Source of the DNA: Methanobacteriota archaeon
GTDB lineage: Archaea > Thermoplasmatota > Poseidoniia > Poseidoniales > Poseidoniaceae
Direction of reading: 5' to 3'
NCBI GenBank assembly: GCA_029979405.1
Contig: JAPOHM010000053.1
Location: 1 to 8,519, forward strand
Length of the DNA: 8,519 nucleotides
The translations under genes and the position numbers were made by a program. Shown here one piece after another: positions 1 to 5,010 of the stretch. Each line of letters starts with the position of its first letter. The first letter of the stretch is position 1. The notes under the pieces were generated by a model, which worked only from the letters and a program-made list of their open reading frames with translations, was not told where the DNA came from and searched no databases.

Positions 1-1362
1 CATGACATGTGGTCAAACATGGCTTGGGAAGCAAGATGTGCTATTTTTTTGAAAGCGAGTGAACTTCTTGCAGGGCCGAGAAGGGCAGAAATTAACGCGT
101 CCACTATGCTAAATCAATCAAAAACCTGTCACCAAGCAGAGATTGATTCCGCTTGTGAGTTGATTGATTTTTGGAGGTTCAATAGCGATTATTGTAGACA
201 AATCTACGAAGATTTACAACCACCTGTATCTCCATCAAGTATGTGGAATTCAAGTGAAGTAAGGCCTTTGGAAGGATTCGTATTCAGCGTAACTCCGTTT
301 AACTTCAGCAGTATTGCGGCTAACTTACCTTCAAGCGCTGCGATAATGGGGAACACAGGAGTATGGAAACCATCACGAAATTCATACGTTTCCAATTATC
401 GATTAATGAAATTGATGATGGATGCTGGATTACCACCCGGAGTAATTAATTTCATTCCTGGGAAAGCAAGCCTAGTTGGAGACATTTGTATGTCTCACAA
501 GGATTTAGCGGGAGTACACTTTACAGGTTCGACTTCTGTATTCAGGAAAATGTGGAAAGACATAGCAAATAACCTTGAAAACATGGTTTCATATCCAAGA
601 ATTGTTGGTGAAACTGGAGGCAAGGACTTCATTGTGGCTCATCCTGATTGCGATAAGGACGGATTAATTGTTGCTTTATTGAGAGGAGCATTCGAATTCC
701 AAGGGCAAAAATGTAGTGCTGCAAGTCGTGCATATATCCCTGAAAGCGTTTGGAATTCAATCAAAGACGAGTATTGCTCAGAAGTTGGTAAAATAAAGAT
801 GGGAGATCCAAGAGATTTTTCAAATTTCATGTCAGCAGTTATTGACAGGAAATCATTCGACAATATCACTGGATACATCGATAGGGCAAAAGAAGACCCT
901 GGTTGTGAAATCGTAACAGGCGGAAATTATGATGATACTGTTGGTTATTTCGTAGAACCAACAACCATTGTTTGCCAGGACTCAAGATATGAAAGCATGG
1001 CAGAGGAAATTTTTGGCCCGGTATTATCGATTCACATTTACCCAGATGATGAATTTGAAAGAATACTCGAAGTATGCAATACAACCTCTGAATATGCACT
1101 AACTGGATCCATATTTGCAACAGATAGAAGAAATATCGAGAAAGCACTCGCAACATTACGATACAGCGCTGGAAATTTCTACATTAACGATAAACCAACA
1201 GGTGCCGTCGTTGGACAACAACCATTTGGTGGAGCGAGAGGAAGCGGAACGAATGACAAAGCAGGAAGTCCACTTAACCTTTTGAGATGGGTAAGTCCAA
1301 GATCAATCAAGGAAACTTTTGCACCACCACACGATTGGAAATACAGTTTCTTACAAGATTAA
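1..1362 (+). CDS. Delta-1-pyrroline-5-carboxylate dehydrogenase, ALDH4A1-like (5' partial)
   Basis: NAD-dependent aldehyde dehydrogenase expected to oxidise glutamate-5-semialdehyde (P5C) to glutamate, the second step of proline catabolism, in the cytoplasm. The frame is open to the left edge, and the ATG at 7 lies inside a conserved stretch (WSNMAWEAR) that is internal in the family. The true start is therefore outside the window, with roughly 90-100 N-terminal residues missing. Counting from that Met, I see the helix motif ELIDFWRFN (51-59), the cofactor/catalytic region TPFNF with Asn99, WKPS (120-123), FTGS (172-175), the general base Glu202 in GETGGKD, the nucleophile Cys236 in GQKCSAASR, EEIFGPV (333-339), and the C-terminal signature GQQPFGGARGSGTNDK. 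Motif by motif this resembles animal mitochondrial ALDH4A1 more than the ALDH domain of bacterial PutA. A proline dehydrogenase gene may lie upstream, but that cannot be seen here. The family is certain; the substrate is very likely from subfamily motifs. Confidence 0.95.
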   Translation, partial: HDMWSNMAWEARCAIFLKASELLAGPRRAEINASTMLNQSKTCHQAEIDSACELIDFWRFNSDYCRQIYEDLQPPVSPSSMWNSSEVRPLEGFVFSVTPFNFSSIAANLPSSAAIMGNTGVWKPSRNSYVSNYRLMKLMMDAGLPPGVINFIPGKASLVGDICMSHKDLAGVHFTGSTSVFRKMWKDIANNLENMVSYPRIVGETGGKDFIVAHPDCDKDGLIVALLRGAFEFQGQKCSAASRAYIPESVWNSIKDEYCSEVGKIKMGDPRDFSNFMSAVIDRKSFDNITGYIDRAKEDPGCEIVTGGNYDDTVGYFVEPTTIVCQDSRYESMAEEIFGPVLSIHIYPDDEFERILEVCNTTSEYALTGSIFATDRRNIEKALATLRYSAGNFYINDKPTGAVVGQQPFGGARGSGTNDKAGSPLNLLRWVSPRSIKETFAPPHDWKYSFLQD

Positions 1363-1380
1363 TTTTTGGGAAAATCATTT

Positions 1381-1392
1381 CGAAAAAATAGG
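1381..1392 (+). promoter_or_regulatory. Candidate BRE/TATA box for the topoisomerase gene
   Basis: An A-rich box (CGAAAAAATAGG) sits in the 47-base gap after the dehydrogenase. With normal archaeal spacing of about 25 bases it would start transcription near 1410-1415. That is at or just after the GTG candidate start (1410) and about 20 bases before the ATG candidate (1431). Seen by eye only; A-rich boxes are common in AT-leaning DNA. Confidence 0.3.
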
Positions 1393-1409
1393 ACACACAT
1401 TCATTTACC

Positions 1410-2606
1410 GTGACCAACGGGTTGAGGAACATGCCTGTTGATGCAGACGAAGCATTGGAAAGGGCTACTTTGGTTAGAAGTGACCCCTCGCTAAGAGGTG
1501 TTTCAAGACGCAAAGCTGGAGAAGAAGATGGGAAACCTGTTTGGGAGTATCTCGACTCTACAGGAGAATTGATCGAGGAAACGGAAATTACCGACAGATG
1601 GAATTCATTAGGTCTGCCCCCGGCATGGGAAGACGTTTGGATTTGTCCCAACGCAAGAGGGCACATCCAAGCCACTGGCAGGGACGCGAAGGGAAGAATC
1701 CAATATCGATATCACAATGAATGGACAAAGATAACCGCAGAAATGAAGTATGACGATGTTGTTTATTTTGCGTCACAATTACCACGTCTTCGCAGACAGG
1801 TTTCGAGAGATTTACAAAATAAGGATATGAATCTCAATACAGTTTCCGCATTGGTTGTTAAACTAATTGACATATACAACATTAGAGTAGGTTCAGATGA
1901 ATATGCCAAGTCAAATGAATCATATGGCCTTACGACGCTAAAATCGATGCATTTGAAGACAGTTCGAGGTAAACAAGCTGAAGGCCGTCACGACGCAATA
2001 TTCGAGTTTACTGGAAAATCAGGTAAGGATTGGGAGATAAAGATAGAGGATGACCATCTGGTCGACTTAATTCTGAAAACCAACAGACTTGGTAGTAGTG
2101 AAGCGGATTTGTTCATGTATATCTCGGAGGCTGGAAACGAAGTTGACTTGAAAGCAGAACACATTAATCAGTACATACGTGCTTCCAGCGGAATGGGTTT
2201 TACTGCTAAAAATTTCAGAACGTGGGCCGCTTCATCCCGTTGTGCTGAGAGACTGGCGTTTTTGTCAAAAGAACGAACTGGAAAAGAAATGAAAAAGTGG
2301 GTTTCCTCCCTTCCAGCGGTAGACTCTATAGAAAAACTTTGGTCAGAAGGAGACTGGGTACCTGCTACTAATGATACTGCAAAAAACAAGGTTCTTGTAG
2401 CCGTAATAGATACAGTTGCAGCAGACCTTGGGAATACTAGAGCCGTCTGTCGCTCATCTTACATTCACCCCTACTTTATTGAATCATATCAAAACGATGA
2501 ACTTCTTGAAGAATGGAATAGTTTCAGTGACATGAAAGCCATACCTGATTTGAGTAAAGGCGAAAGCACTACACTCCGAATTTTGAAAAAATTAAGAGCG
2601 AAATAA
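1410..2606 (+). CDS. DNA topoisomerase IB, bacterial/poxvirus type
   Basis: Relaxes supercoils by nicking one strand through a 3'-phosphotyrosine intermediate, without ATP or metal. Numbered from the GTG at 1410 (398 aa), the N-terminal domain holds PPAWEDVWICP (70-80), GHIQATGRDAKGR (85-97) and QYRYH (98-102), the standard bacterial TopIB signature. The catalytic set is complete: Arg159 (IRVGSDEYA), Lys203 in the hairpin FTGKSGK, Arg270 (TAKNFRTWA), Asn342 (LGNT, where poxvirus enzymes have His and bacterial ones Asn), and nucleophile Tyr351 (SSYIHP). The size suits the short bacterial/viral family, not the long eukaryotic/thaumarchaeal TopIB. The start is unresolved. GTG 1410 would be nearly leaderless relative to a TATA-like box at 1381-1392. 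ATG 1431 (residue 8) is preceded by GAGG at only 3 bases. The family motifs begin well after both. The enzyme is unusual for an archaeon of this apparent lineage and suggests transfer. Confidence 0.96.
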   Translation: MTNGLRNMPVDADEALERATLVRSDPSLRGVSRRKAGEEDGKPVWEYLDSTGELIEETEITDRWNSLGLPPAWEDVWICPNARGHIQATGRDAKGRIQYRYHNEWTKITAEMKYDDVVYFASQLPRLRRQVSRDLQNKDMNLNTVSALVVKLIDIYNIRVGSDEYAKSNESYGLTTLKSMHLKTVRGKQAEGRHDAIFEFTGKSGKDWEIKIEDDHLVDLILKTNRLGSSEADLFMYISEAGNEVDLKAEHINQYIRASSGMGFTAKNFRTWAASSRCAERLAFLSKERTGKEMKKWVSSLPAVDSIEKLWSEGDWVPATNDTAKNKVLVAVIDTVAADLGNTRAVCRSSYIHPYFIESYQNDELLEEWNSFSDMKAIPDLSKGESTTLRILKKLRAK

Positions 2607-2611
2607 AACCG

Positions 2612-2634
2612 AATGGTTCATTGCTTGAACTATT
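2612..2634 (+). repeat. Inverted repeat/hairpin just after the topoisomerase stop
   Basis: AATGGTTCA (2612-2620) and TGAACTATT (2626-2634) pair over 9 positions with one G-U, closing a 5-base loop. It starts 6 bases after the TAA. No T-run follows, so it is not a classical intrinsic terminator. It could protect the mRNA 3' end or help separate the topoisomerase transcript from the sRNA candidate that follows. Confidence 0.45.
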
Positions 2635-2644
2635 GAGGCAAAAC

Positions 2645-2713
2645 CCCTGCGATGATGAGCGCGATTGAGCGGACTGCTGTTTCAGTGACGATTGATGGGC
2701 GAACTGAGCGGGG
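2645..2713 (+). ncRNA. Candidate archaeal C/D box sRNA (2'-O-methylation guide)
   Basis: Would form a box C/D RNP with L7Ae, Nop5 and fibrillarin and guide 2'-O-methylation of rRNA. Visible elements: box C ATGATGA (2652-2658), a box C' with one mismatch GTGACGA (2685-2691), box D CTGA (2704-2707), and exactly 12 bases between C' and D. The terminal stem pairs 2645-2650 (CCCTGC) with 2708-2713 (GCGGGG), 6 bp including one G-U. It closes right after the GA of box D and leaves G2651, A2652 and T2653 as the 3-nt K-turn bulge, as expected. The D guide TTGATGGGCGAA pairs over all 12 bases (one G-U) with UUCGCCCAUUAA, my recollection of the archaeal 23S sequence next to the A-loop. D' is weak: CTGC at 2674 or CTGT at 2677, 15 or 18 bases after C. 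The stretch is about 56% GC in AT-leaning surroundings. It overlaps the annotated-looking start of the next ORF. Expression and the organism's own rRNA sequence were not checked. Confidence 0.68.
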
Positions 2714-4146
2714 ACCTGATTTCATACATAACATTGAGAAACAAGTCCCTCTTGTTCCAATTCATGCAGAGCTTGGTGGCACCTCTATCACCTCCTCCGC
2801 GTGACTTGGTAATTGCAAGTCAATCTTCACCTTGGAGCATAATTTGGAAAATGCTTGGAGTTGTTATCCTATTGTATATCATAGCACAAGCATTCGTTGG
2901 GGTTGTCTTCGGGTTTTTCATAGGGGACGCATTTACGGCAATTTTCTCGATGTTTTGTTTAGTTCCTTTGCTTGCGGTTTTTGGATATATCAGAAGACCG
3001 AAATTGACCCACATCATACTTGCAGTCCCAGACCCGTCGGGAAATACATCGCATAGACTGCCTAACTCAAGAGTTCTGAACACACCGGTTCCAACAAGGT
3101 TTTCTCATCACTTGATTATTGATTCACCACCACTTGAAATGCCACGAAGTTCTTCGATTTGGTTGATTTTTGGAATTACTATCACAATCTCTTTTTGTGG
3201 TCTTTTACCGATGATGATTTTTGAAGATCCATTGTGGGTCCTGCTGGCATTCTTTGTAGGAATACCAGCATGGCTTCTTGGGTTTTCTTTGCCCGTTCAT
3301 GCTTGGTGGTCATTCTCAAACAGACATTTTCAGTTAATTACGAAGCGAAGGGATGGAGAAAGCATGCTAATAGCAGGAATGTTATCCACCTTACCTGCTA
3401 TTGTAATTAATTCCTTACTTTTCCCACTATTCTTGGTTTTTATTGGAATTGAGTCTATGGACCCCGGAACAATTGGAGAATTCCTGATTTTAGCTGTGAG
3501 CGCACCTGTAGGAGAGGAATTGTGTAAGGCCGCCTTCGTATTGAGTCTCTACAAATTAATTGATTCACCAAAAAGAGGGTTCCAAATTGGTTTTTCAGTT
3601 GGACTTGGATTCGCACTACTTGAAAATCTACAATACATATTGATGTCTTTTGGTGCATTGGAATACTCGGCGATTTCTTTCTCATTTACCGCAATCGTAA
3701 GAGGCATAGGGTCTATTCCTGGTCATGCGTTTTGGACAGGAATTTCTGGCGTTTCTATAGGGTGGTATCTCTGTAGAATGCGAGGTACGAATTTGGCAAG
3801 CAATCCAAATGAGGCAAGCAATTGGATGGTATATGATTCCAACACTGGCATGGTAGTAAGTGAAAAGAAGGATTCTTCATTCATGAGCAACACAATCAGC
3901 AACTGGTTGGACAAGCCAGTTCAAAAAACGTGGCAATTACCAAAAAATCCGATAGAGGGAATTTCGATAGCGATTATAGGTCACTCCTTCTGGAATGGAA
4001 GCAGTTGGCTTGTTTCATACCTATTCAGGGACTTTGACATATTAGTCGGATTTATTGCAACCTTAGTGTGGATATTGGTGCTAATCGGTGGATTATGGTA
4101 CATAGGAAGAGAGATTCTATCATCGGTAAAGCACCTTCCATCTTAG
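2695..4146 (+). CDS. PrsW-family intramembrane protease-like protein
   Basis: Polytopic membrane protein of the PrsW family, related to CPBP/CAAX-type glutamic intramembrane proteases. B. subtilis PrsW cleaves an anti-sigma factor; the substrate here is unknown. Numbered from a TTG at 2692 (484 codons), there are hydrophobic segments near 50-73, 80-100, 156-178, 181-200, 230-252, 262-288, 297-318, 345-361, 421-445 and 446-472. Candidate active-site motifs are Glu275-Glu276 (APVGEELCKAA), Glu311-Asn312 (GFALLENLQY), Arg337, His345 (IPGHAFWTG) and His431 with WNG (GHSFWNGSS). Two hydrophilic stretches, 101-155 and 363-420, separate the core helices. Start choice is doubtful: ATG 2695 has GTGA six bases upstream, but this falls inside the C/D sRNA candidate. 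If that RNA is real, ATG 2764 (MQSLVAPLS) is a better start and removes no core helix. The family call is solid; proteolytic activity is inferred from retained motifs. Confidence 0.88.
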   Translation: MGELSGDLISYITLRNKSLLFQFMQSLVAPLSPPPRDLVIASQSSPWSIIWKMLGVVILLYIIAQAFVGVVFGFFIGDAFTAIFSMFCLVPLLAVFGYIRRPKLTHIILAVPDPSGNTSHRLPNSRVLNTPVPTRFSHHLIIDSPPLEMPRSSSIWLIFGITITISFCGLLPMMIFEDPLWVLLAFFVGIPAWLLGFSLPVHAWWSFSNRHFQLITKRRDGESMLIAGMLSTLPAIVINSLLFPLFLVFIGIESMDPGTIGEFLILAVSAPVGEELCKAAFVLSLYKLIDSPKRGFQIGFSVGLGFALLENLQYILMSFGALEYSAISFSFTAIVRGIGSIPGHAFWTGISGVSIGWYLCRMRGTNLASNPNEASNWMVYDSNTGMVVSEKKDSSFMSNTISNWLDKPVQKTWQLPKNPIEGISIAIIGHSFWNGSSWLVSYLFRDFDILVGFIATLVWILVLIGGLWYIGREILSSVKHLPS

Positions 4147-4155
4147 AATTGGTAT

Positions 4156-4172
4156 ATTTCTTTGATTTTTTA
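4156..4172 (+). terminator. T-rich stretch after the PrsW-like gene
   Basis: TTTCTTTGATTTTTTAC follows the PrsW-like stop by about 10 bases. Archaeal termination commonly occurs at oligo-T runs on the non-template strand, so this is a plausible transcript end. No hairpin precedes it. Weak evidence by eye only. Confidence 0.35.
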
Positions 4173-4177
4173 CTCAA

Positions 4178-4190
4178 ATCATATATGTCA
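4178..4190 (+). promoter_or_regulatory. Candidate TATA box for the DUF92 gene
   Basis: A CATATATG element within AATCATATATGTC lies about 50 bases before the ATG at 4234. With normal archaeal spacing, transcription would start near 4207-4213, giving a leader of about 20-27 bases that carries the SD site GGTGAG at 4225-4230. The spacing is coherent with that SD-led start, but there is no experimental support. Confidence 0.4.
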
Positions 4191-4224
4191 AATTACATCC
4201 GAAAAGGTTAGTCACGTAAGTGAA

Positions 4225-4230
4225 GGTGAG
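4225..4230 (+). promoter_or_regulatory. Shine-Dalgarno site deciding the DUF92 start
   Basis: GGTGAG is complementary to the conserved archaeal 16S 3' end (CACCUCC region). GGTGA ends 4 bases before ATG 4234, the same spacing as for the gene at 5011. This favours ATG 4234 over the upstream in-frame TTG at 4162. Confidence 0.65.
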
Positions 4231-4233
4231 ATT

Positions 4234-4974
4234 ATGGTTGATATAATGCAACCGGGATTAACCGAAGGTAACCTTGCAGTTACCTTGGGAATAGTCGTAA
4301 TTCTCACTTTGATATCTGAAAAATTCAAAGTTTTAGACAGACTTGGAATTTATGCCGCTGCAGCCTTGGGACTAATAGTAGGAGCTTTAGGCCACTGGAC
4401 TTGGTTGATCATTCTTTTAGGCTTTTTAGCAACAGCTCATAAAGCCACTAAATGGAGGTTTGATGAGAAGGCAAGTAAAGGACTTTGTGAATCTATTGAT
4501 GGACACAGAAGTTGGGGGAATGTTGTAGCGAATGGAGGATTACCTGGACTAATTGCAATTCTATCATTTATCTTAGATGACCATGAAAACGGAATTTGGA
4601 TATTTGCAGCGGCTGTAGCAGTTGCGGCATCTGATACTTTCGCATCAGAAATAGGCTGCCTTGATGATAGAGTTCGAATGATTACAACATTCAAAAAATG
4701 TGAAGCCGGTGTAAATGGAGGGTTTTCTCCTAACGGACAAATTGCAGCGGCTGTAGGTGCAATTGTTATCGCAACTCTGACATTTGTAGCAGAGCCAGAC
4801 CTTGAATTAGCCGGAATGGTTGCTTTACTTGGATGGCTTGGATGTCAAGTGGACAGTTTGTTGGGAGCATTGCTCGAGAATAGAGGACTGATGACAAAGG
4901 GTACTGTAAACGCCGCAGCAATAACCTCTGGGATTTTGATAATGTGGCTTTATTTGGGAAGCCCACATCTATGA
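4234..4974 (+). CDS. DUF92 (TMEM19/VTE6-like) integral membrane protein
   Basis: A 246-residue polytopic membrane protein of the DUF92 family. Plant VTE6 in this family is a phytyl-phosphate kinase, so a role in phosphorylating isoprenoid monophosphates, for example recycling geranylgeraniol for archaeal lipids, is a reasonable guess but only an inference. Family motifs are in order: HRSWGNVVANGG (91-102), ASDTFASEIG (132-141), ITT (150-152), GVNGGFS (159-165), QVDSLLGALLE (205-215) and VNAAAIT (225-231). Hydrophobic helices lie near 12-28, 36-52, 54-67, 102-114, 121-136, 168-186, 192-212 and 226-241. ATG 4234 is chosen because an SD lies 4 bases upstream; the in-frame TTG at 4162 would add 24 polar residues encoded by promoter-like DNA. 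The gene is followed 36 bases later by the exported membrane protein, so the two may be co-transcribed. Confidence 0.9.
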   Translation: MVDIMQPGLTEGNLAVTLGIVVILTLISEKFKVLDRLGIYAAAALGLIVGALGHWTWLIILLGFLATAHKATKWRFDEKASKGLCESIDGHRSWGNVVANGGLPGLIAILSFILDDHENGIWIFAAAVAVAASDTFASEIGCLDDRVRMITTFKKCEAGVNGGFSPNGQIAAAVGAIVIATLTFVAEPDLELAGMVALLGWLGCQVDSLLGALLENRGLMTKGTVNAAAITSGILIMWLYLGSPHL

Positions 4975-4979
4975 TGTGG
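4963..4979 (+). repeat. Perfect 7-bp hairpin spanning the DUF92 stop codon
   Basis: CCACATC (4963-4969) pairs perfectly with GATGTGG (4973-4979) around a 3-base loop (TAT). The TGA stop at 4972-4974 lies at the loop/stem junction, and three T residues follow. It might reduce read-through into the next gene, act as an attenuating terminator, or be a chance repeat; the Pro-His-Leu C-terminus is encoded by the left arm. Confidence 0.5.
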
Positions 4980-5001
4980 TTTCATCAACTTGAAATGCTT
5001 C

Positions 5002-5006
5002 GGTGA
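5002..5006 (+). promoter_or_regulatory. Shine-Dalgarno site deciding the start at 5011
   Basis: GGTGA ends 4 bases before ATG 5011. It supports that start over the in-frame TTG at 4990, and the resulting protein begins with a clean signal peptide. Confidence 0.65.
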
Positions 5007-5010
5007 ATAC

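Noticed and set aside
7..9. ATG at 7 as start of the dehydrogenase
   Set aside because: It lies inside a family-internal motif and the frame is open to the window edge; the gene begins upstream.
639..1156. Minus-strand ORFs opposite the dehydrogenase, and similar ones opposite other genes
   Set aside because: They lie wholly antisense to strongly conserved proteins, have no recognisable domains and look like shadow frames.
3205..3222. GATGATG-type sequences in coding DNA as further C boxes
   Set aside because: They are codons for Met or Asp runs, with no D box, C' box or terminal stem at the right distance.
4162..4233. In-frame TTG extension of the DUF92 protein
   Set aside because: The added residues are encoded by TATA-like and leader DNA; ATG 4234 has a well-spaced SD.
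4990..5010. TTG 4990 as start of the large exported protein
   Set aside because: ATG 5011 has GGTGA 4 bases upstream and begins a clean signal peptide.
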